NCBI RefSeq assembly: GCF_002368395.1
Contig: NZ_AP018254.1
Location: 4,278,001-4,342,000 of the forward strand
Origin: Calothrix sp. NIES-3974
GTDB taxonomy: Bacteria > Cyanobacteriota > Cyanobacteriia > Cyanobacteriales > Nostocaceae
DNA: 64,000 nt
Reading direction: 5' to 3'
Below are positions 27,267 through 37,086 of this stretch, piece after piece. Every line of letters begins with the position of its first letter. Position 1 is the stretch's first letter. The translations under genes and the position numbers were made by a program. The notes beneath the pieces were generated by a model, which was not told the origin of the DNA, searched no databases, and saw nothing but the letters and a program-made list of their open reading frames with translations.

Positions 27267-29468
27267 ATGGATGCAAAAATCAGATTATTTTCCTGTATAT
27301 TAAATAGATTCTTATTATTTTTATTGGTAATTTTGTTGTGTTTTACTTGTTTACCGGTGTTAGCTCAACCGCAAACTGAACGAGTATTATTGACAGTAGA
27401 TTTATTGCAGGAAAGGTTGCATAATCCGGTTTTTGAGGATGGTAAATTATTTGTTGATTTGCGATTTATGGTGGTTGATTTGCGACCTGAAAATGGTGAG
27501 TTTGCAAGTCAGTTTTATCAGTTATTGCGCAAAGAGTTGTCAAAAACAGGGAGTGGTAAGTCCCTCGGTTTAGATTTAAGTGATGCAGTGATTCAAGGGG
27601 ATTTTGTTGGTAGTGATTTGGGAATACGGACAAGTTTGTATCCCCAGGTGATTTCTCCTAGTTTTTCTCCGGGAGAACAGGAACAACTTGCACAATTAAA
27701 AGGGGTGTGTTTGCAGTCTTTAGGGTTAGGGTTTGCTTCCGGTCGGGATTGTAAGTCTTTGTTGGGTACTCAATCTACTGCTTCTAGTGATATTTATGTG
27801 TTTCGTGGTGGATTGACCATCAGGAGGACAAGGTTTAATGGGATGGTGTCCTTTGCAAATACGTTTTTTTTGCAACCTGTGGATGCTGAAGGAGCGATTT
27901 TTCAGGGAGTGTCAAATTGGACTGAAACCCGGTTTAGTCGCACTGTGAATTTCTCTGGTGCGGTGTTTCGCCAATCTGCGCAATGGGGAGGTAGTATTTT
28001 TTTTGACAAGGCAGATTGGAAATTAGTGAAATTTCAAAATGGGGTTTATTTTCAGGGTAGTAGTTTTGAGGATAATGTCAATTTTACCCAAGCTGTATTT
28101 ACCGGGTTGGCAAAGTTTAGTCGTTCCCAGTGGTGGGGTAATACGGATTTTTCCCAGGTACGGTTTGCTGGTCAGGTACAATATACGCGATCGCATTTTC
28201 ATGGTTTTTTGTTGTTGATCGAAACTACTTTTGAACAAGCGGTGACTTTTCGAGCAGCACAGTTTCAGCAACCTGTGACTTTCAGAGGTGCAAGTATTCT
28301 CAACCAAGCGGATTTTAGTGATGTTGAGTTTAGCAAGTCTGCATATTTAAATGTGTCGGGGTTAGGATTTAATTCCAATCAAGCGAAGTTTTTGGGAAAT
28401 CCGAATCAAATCGGTAAAATGCTGGTGGTATCAAGTTTACAGGGAAATCAAAGTGTGTTGCGAAATTTAGCACAGAATTTCCGTTCTCTGCAACAAATTG
28501 GTGATGTCAACCAACTTGAATACACTAAGCAACAGTTACGTTTACAGGAATTAACCCATTTATTAACGGGAATTAATATTAATAGTGCGTCCCCAGAAAC
28601 CCTAATTCGGTTAGGTTTTAATTTTCATCAAGTAAGTGCGATTATATCACGACGGGAATTACAACCATTTCGCGACAAAACGGAATTACTCGCTTTGCCT
28701 GAAGTTGATTTTAACACCTATATCCAACTCAATGAAAAACTAATGTTTGGCGAACCATTACTTGTTGGTGGGTGGTTATTACATGCTTGGACATGGTTAT
28801 GCTTAAGTTTATTATTACTACTTTCTGGCTATGGAACCAGTTTTTGGTTGGTTTTCGGTGTCGGAATCATGGCGATCGCTTATTTTGGATTAGTATTTTG
28901 GTTCATCGATCGTTTGCGTCGTTTCCGTCCGGTAGCAATTTTACCAACAACGGATGAAACTATTGCGATGTTAACTAGCTTTTGCTGTCTGAATTTACTG
29001 GGTATATTAGCTGTCTTCCGCAATAGTGAAAACCCGTGGTTAACTTTGATGTGTTTGGGTTTAATTATTGTCCCCATCCCTTTGTTCTTGGTTATTCGGC
29101 TTTACCAAGGGGGTCGATATCATAATCAAATACACGTGACTTATTTTACTGAAGACTCCTCCATGCGACAATTACGGTTACTCATTGGTCGATTACCAGT
29201 CATTCCTCGGTATATTGGATTTCGCGATCGCTATTTATCTATTCTGTGGGAAAAGCGTTGGAATTGGTTGAATTACTACGATTTTAGTATGAATAATTTA
29301 CTCCGAATCGGTTTTAATGATATCCGTCTACGGGACGAAGATGTACCGGGAATTATCTCTTCTTTGGCTTGGTATGAATGGAGTTTAGGTGTTTTGTATA
29401 TTACGCTAGTATTGTGGACTTTATCGCGAACAATTCCCGGTTTGAATTTATTGATTTATTTGAAATAG
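27267..29468 (+). CDS. Pentapeptide-repeat membrane protein with helix-hairpin-helix segment
   Basis: The protein has 733 aa. A signal sequence (about 11-33, FLLFLLVILLCFTCLPVLAQ) exports it. Residues ~185-370 are a run of A(D/N)F/xFxx pentapeptide repeats, e.g. NFSGAVFRQSAQWGGSIFF and FTQAVFTGLAKFSRSQWWG, which fold as a right-handed beta-helix. Residues ~434-492 (ININSASPETLIRLGF, then ISRRELQPFRDKTELLALP) match the ComEA/T2SK-type helix-hairpin-helix, found in DNA-binding competence proteins. Several membrane segments follow from about 500 to the end. Function is unknown. The combination of three modules in one chain is unusual. No partner gene is in an operon with it. Confidence 0.82.
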   Translation: MDAKIRLFSCILNRFLLFLLVILLCFTCLPVLAQPQTERVLLTVDLLQERLHNPVFEDGKLFVDLRFMVVDLRPENGEFASQFYQLLRKELSKTGSGKSLGLDLSDAVIQGDFVGSDLGIRTSLYPQVISPSFSPGEQEQLAQLKGVCLQSLGLGFASGRDCKSLLGTQSTASSDIYVFRGGLTIRRTRFNGMVSFANTFFLQPVDAEGAIFQGVSNWTETRFSRTVNFSGAVFRQSAQWGGSIFFDKADWKLVKFQNGVYFQGSSFEDNVNFTQAVFTGLAKFSRSQWWGNTDFSQVRFAGQVQYTRSHFHGFLLLIETTFEQAVTFRAAQFQQPVTFRGASILNQADFSDVEFSKSAYLNVSGLGFNSNQAKFLGNPNQIGKMLVVSSLQGNQSVLRNLAQNFRSLQQIGDVNQLEYTKQQLRLQELTHLLTGININSASPETLIRLGFNFHQVSAIISRRELQPFRDKTELLALPEVDFNTYIQLNEKLMFGEPLLVGGWLLHAWTWLCLSLLLLLSGYGTSFWLVFGVGIMAIAYFGLVFWFIDRLRRFRPVAILPTTDETIAMLTSFCCLNLLGILAVFRNSENPWLTLMCLGLIIVPIPLFLVIRLYQGGRYHNQIHVTYFTEDSSMRQLRLLIGRLPVIPRYIGFRDRYLSILWEKRWNWLNYYDFSMNNLLRIGFNDIRLRDEDVPGIISSLAWYEWSLGVLYITLVLWTLSRTIPGLNLLIYLK

Positions 29469-29568
29469 GTAGATGGGGAAATTTATTCGTTATGAACAGT
29501 GGGTAGGAAGAGACGTAACATGACGTTACACTCCACCTATAATTATCCTTAACTTTGTATTCTGTCTC

Positions 29569-30234
29569 CTATATTCTATCTCCTGTATCCTTGATTCTGA
29601 GAACCGTATTCTCATCTTTTAAAGCTGCAACTAAAATCCGCATAACTTGCTCTAAATCTTCTGGAACCCGATAGCTATTAATTCCTTGCGCAAAACTTTT
29701 TTGAATGCGATCCAGTTGACAAAATTGCCAAATCGTACCCGTGGAAACAGCTCCAACTAAAATTGGTTGCTGTTCAATTTTTGTTCCTCTCTCCCACTGA
29801 TCCAGTGCAATCATTTCCGCTACTAATTGGGTAAAACCCCGGGTCATATCCTCATATTTTGCTTCAATTACTAGCAGTTTATTCATCGAATTCAACCGCA
29901 GTAAATAATCTAAATTACCCTGTAACCAATTAGAAACTTTTAAGCTATATTCAATCCGTAATTCTGCCTTTGTATAATGTACTAATTCTGTCACAACTCG
30001 GGAAATTAAAATCTCACGTCTAGCAAATTCATTGGTCAGGGGTACAAAAGGCAAAATCTCCTCGATCCTATCTTTCAATTCTTGCAAACGGTCGAGTTCG
30101 CCGACAAATTCCGGCAAATGCAAAATCTTTCTAGTTAAACTGTAACCAAACTCCTGAGCAAGTTCACTGGATTCTAAACCCAACTCAAAATATCGACTGA
30201 AGGTGTAGTTTTGATTCGGATCAAGAATTGACAC
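29569..30234 (-). CDS. Hypothetical protein with PD-(D/E)XK-nuclease-like motif
   Basis: The protein has 221 aa. The central region NLDYLLRL...LLVIEAKYEDM gives Asp109 and Glu124-x-Lys126, the D...ExK pattern of the restriction-endonuclease fold, followed by FTQLVAEMIALDQW, a typical helix of that fold. The rest is helical and charged. A GTG at 30234 starts it (MSILDPNQNYTF). No methylase or defence partner is adjacent. It may be a cyanobacterial nuclease-fold protein of unknown target; whether it is catalytically active is not shown. Confidence 0.7.
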   Translation of the reverse strand: MSILDPNQNYTFSRYFELGLESSELAQEFGYSLTRKILHLPEFVGELDRLQELKDRIEEILPFVPLTNEFARREILISRVVTELVHYTKAELRIEYSLKVSNWLQGNLDYLLRLNSMNKLLVIEAKYEDMTRGFTQLVAEMIALDQWERGTKIEQQPILVGAVSTGTIWQFCQLDRIQKSFAQGINSYRVPEDLEQVMRILVAALKDENTVLRIKDTGDRI

Positions 30235-30324
30235 AGAATACCCAACTTAAGCCATTGACGTTAATTATATAATATTTTTAGTGCGAATTAAGTTGGAAGG
30301 TGTAATTTTTTGTAAAACCCGTAG

Positions 30325-30380
30325 ATTTAGTATAAAGGCGCTCTTTACATAAGTACGTATTTTTCCTCACCCATTAAAGT
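30325..30380 (+). repeat. Intergenic segment shared with 21801-21858 (inverted)
   Basis: TTTAGTATAAAGGCGCT, then TACGT, then CTCACCCATTAAAG. The minus strand of 21801-21858 reads TTTAGTATAAAGGCGCT, then TACGT, then CTCACCCATCAAA, and similarity continues weakly outward. These are two copies of one ~55-bp dispersed element. Confidence 0.55.
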
Positions 30381-30395
30381 TTTATTGGCGGACAA

Positions 30396-32591
30396 CTAGA
30401 TTTCCATACCCTGAACAACTGGAATTGACCCCGTTTCTTCAGCATAATAACTATCATTAAACTGGTAATAACTATAAGGCTCATTTCCTGGTTGCACAGC
30501 ATTGACGACCTGTCCTAAGACATTTTGACCAGATTTTTCTAAGAGTTCCAAGGCAAACGCTGTACTGACCCGATCTGCAACTCCGGGACGAACAACTAAT
30601 AATAAACCGTCTGACATTTGTCCTAATGTTGCCGCATCTGCTGCTACATTTAAAGATGGTGCGTCAACAATCACAAAATCATAGTAGCTAGAAAAACTAT
30701 CAATTAAAGAAGCCATCCGCTTCGAGTCTAATAAAGCACCTGGACTAGGAGGAACTACACCCGCAGTCAAAACGTCCAAATTGTCTGCAACTGATTTGAT
30801 TGCTGACATTACTTCGCTTTGTCCCACAATCACATTACTCAATCCTTTAGTGTTATTTATATCCCAAATCTGGTGTTGAACAGGACGATGCAGATCCGCA
30901 TCTACTAATAATACTTTCCGTTCCATCTGCGCGATCGCCATTGCTAAGTTTGCTGCAACGGTGGATTTTCCTTCCTTGGGTACGGAACTGGTGACAACGA
31001 TGGATTTTAATTTTTTATCTGCGCTGATGAAGTTCAAATTTGCTCGCAGCATCCGATAGGCTTCACTGGTTGCAGAACGAGGCAGATCCCGCACTACAAT
31101 TGAAGGGATAGAATATTCATTACTAGAACTACGTGCAAGGGAAAATTTGGATTTTTCTGGACTGGGAATCACACCTAACAAGGTCAATCCCATAAATTCC
31201 CTGGCCTCATCCACCGTCTTAATCAGCTTATCACGGGTTTCCAACAGATACATCGCTGCCATTGATGACAGTAAACCTAATAATCCTGCACTGAGATAAT
31301 TCACAGATGGTGAACCCAGGGGTTGATCGGGAACCGTTGCTTGGCTGATAATTTGGGCATTACCCAGGTTCTGATTTTCGGCAATCCGGCTTTCTTGCAG
31401 TTTTTGTAGAAGCAATGAATGGGTCGATTGAGCTGCTTGAACTTTTCGCTCCAGTTCTCGTAACTGCTGACGCAATAGAGGTAAAGAATTCAATCGCTGA
31501 CGATATTCCCTTTCAGTTGCGGTTAGGGTGGCCAATTGACTAGCTAAACCGAGCCGTCGCGATTCCAATTGTACCATTTCTGCCGATAGTTGCTGTTTGA
31601 GTTGTCCAACCTGCAAATCCCTTGGAGTCACCCCCGGTTCTGCTCCAGATACCTGAGCAATACGATTCTGTAAAATTTGCTGTAAGGAATCGCGTTTTTC
31701 CCTTAACTTCACTATCTCCGGATGGGTTTCCGTAAATACATTGCGTTTATCGGCTAACTGGGATTCAATCCCTTGCAATTCCTTAACTACAGACTGCACA
31801 CCCTCCGATTGACTCAGGGAAGTCACTGCTATAGCTTGTTGCGCATTCATTCCTAATTGTTCACGAATCGCTTTTAACTGCGCACCCGTATCCGAAACCT
31901 GCGATCGCGTTTCGTTAATTTTTCTTTCTAAATCTGCTAGGGTTTCAATGGATTTATTTGCTTCCTCATCCAGGGAAAAAATCCGGTTCTTTTCTTGAAA
32001 TTTCCGCAACTCAGCTTCTGCTTGCCGAACCACTCTTTCCGCATTGGGTAATTGATTTTCCAGAAACTTCCGCGCTGCTGTGACTGTACTGCGATGATAG
32101 GCTACGTTATGCTCTAGGTAGGCGTTCATCAGTGTGTTCACAACTTCTGCTGCTAGTTTGGGATTGGTGTCATTGTAGGATATTTGTAATACATCGGTTC
32201 CTTTGATATCCCTGATGGTTAGTTTCTTTAAAAATTCACTCGGTTTTAGAGGTAAGTTTTTCTGGTCTTTTAAACCCACTCTTTTAATTGTTTTATCAAC
32301 TATCGGGTGCGAACGGATTACTTCAGCTTCAGTATTCAAAGGGTTTGTTCTATTATCTTGAACTACAGGTTCTAACTTGGCAATATCCGGTGCGACACCC
32401 GTTAACGTAGAGATATTATTTACACGCTGAAATTGCAATTTCCCCTCAGCTTGATACACAGGTCTTTTCATAGAGGCAACACCTAAAGATATCAAAAACA
32501 CAGGGAAAAATACACTTAATCCCGGAATCCAACGTCTTTGTAAAATCTGCCAAGACTTTTCTGTTAGTGATACTGTATCTTGCTCTTCCAT
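30396..32591 (-). CDS. Polysaccharide co-polymerase / tyrosine autokinase (Wzc type)
   Basis: The protein has 731 aa. The N-terminal Wzz domain has a membrane segment at about 18-38, a long coiled coil in the periplasm (about 165-400) and a second membrane segment near 428-450. The cytoplasmic BY-kinase domain has Walker A SSVPKEGKST at about 535-544, Walker A' VLLVDADLHRP and Walker B FVIVDAPS near 639-646. The C-terminal Tyr cluster EPYSYYQFNDSYYAEE is the autophosphorylation tail. Such proteins control chain length and export in Wzx/Wzy systems. It is the last gene of the cluster; an OPX (Wza) partner is not in the window. Confidence 0.94.
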   Translation of the reverse strand: MEEQDTVSLTEKSWQILQRRWIPGLSVFFPVFLISLGVASMKRPVYQAEGKLQFQRVNNISTLTGVAPDIAKLEPVVQDNRTNPLNTEAEVIRSHPIVDKTIKRVGLKDQKNLPLKPSEFLKKLTIRDIKGTDVLQISYNDTNPKLAAEVVNTLMNAYLEHNVAYHRSTVTAARKFLENQLPNAERVVRQAEAELRKFQEKNRIFSLDEEANKSIETLADLERKINETRSQVSDTGAQLKAIREQLGMNAQQAIAVTSLSQSEGVQSVVKELQGIESQLADKRNVFTETHPEIVKLREKRDSLQQILQNRIAQVSGAEPGVTPRDLQVGQLKQQLSAEMVQLESRRLGLASQLATLTATEREYRQRLNSLPLLRQQLRELERKVQAAQSTHSLLLQKLQESRIAENQNLGNAQIISQATVPDQPLGSPSVNYLSAGLLGLLSSMAAMYLLETRDKLIKTVDEAREFMGLTLLGVIPSPEKSKFSLARSSSNEYSIPSIVVRDLPRSATSEAYRMLRANLNFISADKKLKSIVVTSSVPKEGKSTVAANLAMAIAQMERKVLLVDADLHRPVQHQIWDINNTKGLSNVIVGQSEVMSAIKSVADNLDVLTAGVVPPSPGALLDSKRMASLIDSFSSYYDFVIVDAPSLNVAADAATLGQMSDGLLLVVRPGVADRVSTAFALELLEKSGQNVLGQVVNAVQPGNEPYSYYQFNDSYYAEETGSIPVVQGMEI

Positions 32592-33234
32592 TACTTAATA
32601 CCTGTCTTGTTTTTAAATTGTGATTTAACAGTTAGTTTCAGTGATAATACAAAGTTATTCCTACATTCATCCCAAAAATCTCAAATCTATTTTATTGCCT
32701 TAAGTTGTCTGTTATTTTTCTTAGAGGATGCTTTAAATGCTGCTTGTTGTATGGGTATGGGGAGTAATCAATCACAACTCTGTTCAATGAGTACTTGGTA
32801 AAATATTTATTGACACTTTTCAAACACCCTCCGAGGATTTTCGATATTTCTGTGTTTACTACAGCAGCAATGTCAGGAGGTTTAGCGATCGCGATATCTA
32901 TACATTAATTTTATTTAAGCACTTGACAGACTTTACATGAATTCATATTAGTATTTATATACTTCTTTTCCCTGAAGCAGACACTACATAAAAACCCATC
33001 ATTAACTAGTCGGCAATAAAGATCAATGGCCTATGCTTAGGAGGAGAGCAAGCCACTTGGTTAGATAATAAACCATATTTTCAGATTACTTCCTAACCTG
33101 ACAATTACGCAAACAGCTGTAACATAGATTAAATCAGATTTTTGTAAAGAATAATTTTAAATAATTTTATTTTACCTTCTGCAAGAAAAAATAAACAACA
33201 AGCATATTAATACACAATAACCATGAATAACTAT
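32592..33234. other. Intergenic region inside the polysaccharide cluster
   Basis: About 640 AT-rich bases between the DegT aminotransferase and tyrosine-kinase genes. No gene was recognised. The size suggests the kinase has its own promoter. Confidence 0.5.
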
Positions 33235-34377
33235 CTACTTTTGGATAGAATTCTGTTGCACTTGGTGAATTGTCTGTATCACTAGAGAAAGTTCCCTATC
33301 CGTCAAATTAGAACCGGAAGGTAAACACAAACCCCTACTGAACAAGTCTTCTGCCACTTCACCACCAAAGCATTCACACTCGGAAAATACTGGTTGTAGA
33401 TGTAACGGTTTCCACACAGGACGAGATTCAATTTGTTGTTCAGCCAATCCCAAGCGAATTGTTTCGCGATCGCAACCAAATTCCTTTGGATTAATCGTCA
33501 AACAGGTCAACCAGCGTGTACTCATACCATAATCAGCTTCCGGCATAAATTCCACACCTGGTAAATCTGCCAACCCTTGGGTGTAAAATTCATAGTTGTG
33601 TCTTCTGGCTGCAACTCGTTGTGATAATACATGTAGCTGTCCGCGACCAATCCCCGCCAAGACATTACTCAAACGATAATTATAACCGATATGGGAATGT
33701 TGGTAGTGGGGTGCAGGATCACGAGCTTGAGTTGCCAAAAATCTGGTCTTTGCCACCAATTCCGACTGTTCTGATACTAACATCCCTCCTCCGGAAGTAG
33801 TAATAATTTTGTTGCCATTAAACGAGTAAATCCCCATCAACCCAAAAGTACCCGGAGAGCGTCCCTTATAGGTCGCACCCAATGCTTCAGCTGCATCTTC
33901 AATTAAAGCCACTCCATACTCATCACAAGCAGCTAAAATTGGTTCAATATCCGCACTTTGTCCGTAAAGATGCACCAAAATCACAGCTTTCGGCAATTTA
34001 CCAATCCGTGCTTTCTTCTCCAGCGCTTCTCGCAACAAATCCGGACTCATATTCCAAGATTTGCGATCGCTGTCAATAAATACAGGTGTTGCACCCTGAT
34101 AAACAATCGGATTTGCACTTGCAGCAAAGGTCAGAGTCGAACAAAAAACCTCATCACCCCTCCCCACACCAATTAGTTGTAGAGCCAAATGAATCGCAGC
34201 AGTCCCGGAACTTACCGCAGCTGCATGACCAGCACCTGTGATTTGGCAAAATTCCTGTTCAAAAGCGTCCAGATGGGGACCAACAGGAGCAATCCAGTTT
34301 GTGTCAAAAGCTTCCTGCACATATTTTAATTCGCGATCGCCCATGTGGGGTGGGGAAAGAAGAATAGGTTTTTTCAT
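33235..34377 (-). CDS. DegT/DnrJ/EryC1/StrS aminotransferase
   Basis: The protein has 380 aa. It puts an amino group on a keto-sugar nucleotide using PLP. PLP lysine is Lys190 in IYSFNGNKIITTSGGGML; Asp161 in ALIEDAAEALGATYKG pairs with the pyridine ring; AVSSGTAAIHLALQL binds phosphate. The opening SPPHMGDRELKYVQEAFDTNWIAPVGPHL is that of the PglE/PerA-type 4-keto-sugar aminotransferases. In the cluster it would act on the product of the CapD-type dehydratase (48312-50348). The product (UDP- or dTDP-4-amino-4,6-dideoxyhexose) is inferred. Confidence 0.93.
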   Translation of the reverse strand: MKKPILLSPPHMGDRELKYVQEAFDTNWIAPVGPHLDAFEQEFCQITGAGHAAAVSSGTAAIHLALQLIGVGRGDEVFCSTLTFAASANPIVYQGATPVFIDSDRKSWNMSPDLLREALEKKARIGKLPKAVILVHLYGQSADIEPILAACDEYGVALIEDAAEALGATYKGRSPGTFGLMGIYSFNGNKIITTSGGGMLVSEQSELVAKTRFLATQARDPAPHYQHSHIGYNYRLSNVLAGIGRGQLHVLSQRVAARRHNYEFYTQGLADLPGVEFMPEADYGMSTRWLTCLTINPKEFGCDRETIRLGLAEQQIESRPVWKPLHLQPVFSECECFGGEVAEDLFSRGLCLPSGSNLTDRELSLVIQTIHQVQQNSIQK

Positions 34378-34611
34378 CGAAGACCCTAAATTTGATATTT
34401 TTTATTTAATTAATTATTCACTACTAACTTATCTAGGTTTATCCACCAGTTTAAAATCATAATTTTCACTTAGATCACAAATAGTCCAAATAGTCTAGCA
34501 AAAATGACTAATTTGTATATTTAAAACCTCAATTTAAAAAGCGATATCCCGATGCACATAATGATATTCACTTGACTTTGAGGAAAACAGTAAAAAAGGT
34601 TAAAAGTGAGA

Positions 34612-35664
34612 TTAGATACTAGCACGATAAGCAGGGAAAAAGCCAGAACTCAACAGTTTATCTGCTGGTACATTCAAGGATTTTGCACGCTTCTCAACCA
34701 ATTCCGAATATATCACTTCATCCACCACTAAACGCACAGTCATAAAACTGTGCTGTAGTTTAGAAAAACCTGCTTTGTAGGCAAATAAATGGTCTTCCTG
34801 TCCGCCAATTCCACCCCCTAAATGTAAAAAATTATTACCTCGACGATGGGCCCAATAACGTACATAATCTGTTTCCAAGCTTCCTGGAGATAGAGGGACA
34901 AATTTATCCCTTGTACCACCTAAAGTGCTTTGTACTATCCCACAAACTTCTGTATACAAACCGACACAAGCTATTTCTTGTTCATATTCCACTACACAAA
35001 GATGAAGTTTATCTTCTAAAACTTCAAACATCTGTCTATAGTAGTTTCGATCAAAGGAATAGTATACATTAGTTGCTTGCACCCTTGCCATTGTTTCATG
35101 ATAAATTTCTGTAAATTCATCGACATACTCCAAAAGAGGTACGAACTTAGCTTCCATTCCTAATCTTTTGCATTTGTTAATGGTGCTTTTATGACCTTTT
35201 CTCGTGTGTGACCACAGTTCAGATTCAGGAATTCTTAAATCAACTGAGACAGTCTTCCCATTTGGTGTAAAGGTATTTTCTGGAAACAGTTGCTCAAAGT
35301 TTTCATTCAAGATAGGATGCATTCTCAAAAAAACTGAGCAAACACCCTTTTGATATAAGATATCCCGAAATTCTTGCCAAGCTTTATGTACAAAATCTGG
35401 CGAGTTAATCGCCTCTTCACTTAACAAAATACCAGGATAGCCATAGGGTGACTTGATATCAAAAACATCCTCTTCGTATTGGGAGAGTAAATAGGGGACA
35501 AAAAAAATCCGCTCACCTTCATTAATTATAATCGCTTCCGGAATTCCTGAACTACGATTGCCTTCTAGGGCGATATATTCTGGTAACTGGTAAATGTCAT
35601 GGCGAATTTTTTGAAGTACGTCCTGCCATAACGGATCAGATAGACTGGTAATTTGCGACTTCAT
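34612..35664 (-). CDS. FemAB/GNAT-fold acyltransferase-like protein
   Basis: The protein has 350 aa. It matches the Acetyltransf_6/FemX-like proteins found in polysaccharide loci: HTRKGHKSTINKCKRLGMEAKF, YHETMARVQATNVYYSF, FEVLEDKLHLCVVEYEQEIACVGLYTEVCGIVQSTLGG and LHLGGGIGGQEDHLFAYKAGFS. The C-terminal half is the GNAT fold. It may acylate or aminoacylate a sugar amine; given the DegT aminotransferase next door, N-acylation of the amino sugar is a reasonable guess. Donor and acceptor cannot be read from the sequence. Confidence 0.78.
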   Translation of the reverse strand: MKSQITSLSDPLWQDVLQKIRHDIYQLPEYIALEGNRSSGIPEAIIINEGERIFFVPYLLSQYEEDVFDIKSPYGYPGILLSEEAINSPDFVHKAWQEFRDILYQKGVCSVFLRMHPILNENFEQLFPENTFTPNGKTVSVDLRIPESELWSHTRKGHKSTINKCKRLGMEAKFVPLLEYVDEFTEIYHETMARVQATNVYYSFDRNYYRQMFEVLEDKLHLCVVEYEQEIACVGLYTEVCGIVQSTLGGTRDKFVPLSPGSLETDYVRYWAHRRGNNFLHLGGGIGGQEDHLFAYKAGFSKLQHSFMTVRLVVDEVIYSELVEKRAKSLNVPADKLLSSGFFPAYRASI

Positions 35665-36015
35665 GGTTAATTGTTTATGATTATTTCGATAATTATTGAA
35701 TTATTTTGACTTTATTTGACTTCCCTATCTATAATATATTTTACATTTATTTGTAAACTTGTAAATAGTCTCTAATCTTTGATAAAAGTAATCCAAATCA
35801 TTACAGAGACCTCCCAAAAATCTTGTCTAAATTTTCATGAGTTTTGAGATGAGCTTTACAAATCCTTGAATAAAAAAAATATATAGGTGATTTTGGGCTT
35901 CTTGCTATAAGAGAGAAATATGCAAACTTAGATTTAATAGATAATTAAGGGTATAAGTTCTTCCACTGGGGTGTAGAATGGAAGAACATTGTAAATTGAG
36001 GATCAGGTAAATAAA
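35665..36015. other. Intergenic region inside the polysaccharide cluster
   Basis: AT-rich. Contains the perfect hairpin GTTCTTCCA...TGGAAGAAC (35957-35987) just after the methyltransferase stop codon. No gene was recognised. Confidence 0.5.
35957..35987. terminator. Possible terminator-like hairpin after the methyltransferase gene
   Basis: A perfect 9-bp stem (GTTCTTCCA / TGGAAGAAC) with a 13-nt loop, 29 bases past the methyltransferase stop. There is no T-run, so termination or attenuation is only suggested by position. Confidence 0.4.
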
Positions 36016-36795
36016 TCAGTTTATTTGATATATTTCGTAATATAAATTATCCCTCTGGGCTATATCAAAAGGAACATTACCTCCTCGTATTTTTGTAAAC
36101 AAGCCATCACATTTAATTTCTTGAGAAGGGAAAGGATGGGTAATCGGATCAGTCACATATAAAATCACCATGTCTCGGTTATTCTGTTCATAGGATTTCC
36201 GAATATTGTCCATCACTTGGGAAAATATATCCGCACCAAAAGGAGCAAAGAAGAAAAATATACATTTCCCGTCAGGAATAGCATACTCGGTTGCATCGCA
36301 GCAAATTGATTCGATATCAAAGCATTTTTGGTTAGGATTTTTATATTGTTTGATATTTTTTAAGGTTGTTTCATGTAACTCTCTTGCGAATTCAATACCG
36401 ATAATTTTCTGGAGATTGTACTCAGCAGCAACAAACAAAGCGCGTCCTTTCCCCGAGCCAAAATCAATAAAATTATAATCACTAAAATCCCTGGGAATAT
36501 TAGCAATTAAATTTCTAATGGTTCGAGCGGGAATGGGATCATAGATAGAACAAGACTCTGTGTTGCTGCGAGTGACACTCAATTCATACAAATGAATTGA
36601 TCCACAGGTATCAACCTGGTAAATTTGATCAAATTTTTTATCGAAGTATAGACCAATTAATCTTCGTGATAAGGGAATGCCATTTGTCCAAATTTCCTTA
36701 AGTAACTCAACTAAGCTACGCTCTCTAACAAAAGTATATATCTTACGGCGTAGAGAAGCTGGATTTTGGAGTTTACCTGGATTTGTGTAGGACAT
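36016..36795 (-). CDS. Class I SAM-dependent methyltransferase
   Basis: The protein has 259 aa from the ATG at 36795; the longer frame starts only with TTG. Motif I is IDFGSGKGRALFVAAEYN at about 110-127, followed by IIGIEFARELHETTLKNI (motif II) and CIFFFFAPFGADIF (motif IV). The fold is that of small-molecule or sugar O-methyltransferases; the glycine motif GSGKGR resembles proteins described as methyltransferases of cell-surface loci. It lies within the polysaccharide cluster, so O-methylation of a sugar is inferred. Confidence 0.78.
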   Translation of the reverse strand: MSYTNPGKLQNPASLRRKIYTFVRERSLVELLKEIWTNGIPLSRRLIGLYFDKKFDQIYQVDTCGSIHLYELSVTRSNTESCSIYDPIPARTIRNLIANIPRDFSDYNFIDFGSGKGRALFVAAEYNLQKIIGIEFARELHETTLKNIKQYKNPNQKCFDIESICCDATEYAIPDGKCIFFFFAPFGADIFSQVMDNIRKSYEQNNRDMVILYVTDPITHPFPSQEIKCDGLFTKIRGGNVPFDIAQRDNLYYEIYQIN

Positions 36796-37086
36796 AGTAA
36801 TTACCAATTGGTTATAGATGTTATGTTTTTCAGCTAAATCAAAACTGATATACACCAATGCCTAATACCAATTGGAAAAAGGAAGATAATACTCATATAT
36901 CTGATATCTTCTTCCGTATATTGGAAGAATTATGTAGAAATACGGTATTATAAGCCTTTTTTAAATTAGTATTCTACTTGAACAGCACAGATATACAGTT
37001 ATCAATGTTTTGATGTAAAAATTTTAAAAATCGAAGTTAAATTAACAAATATGGAGATGCACTCTTTTATGCATATCTTGTTAAAA

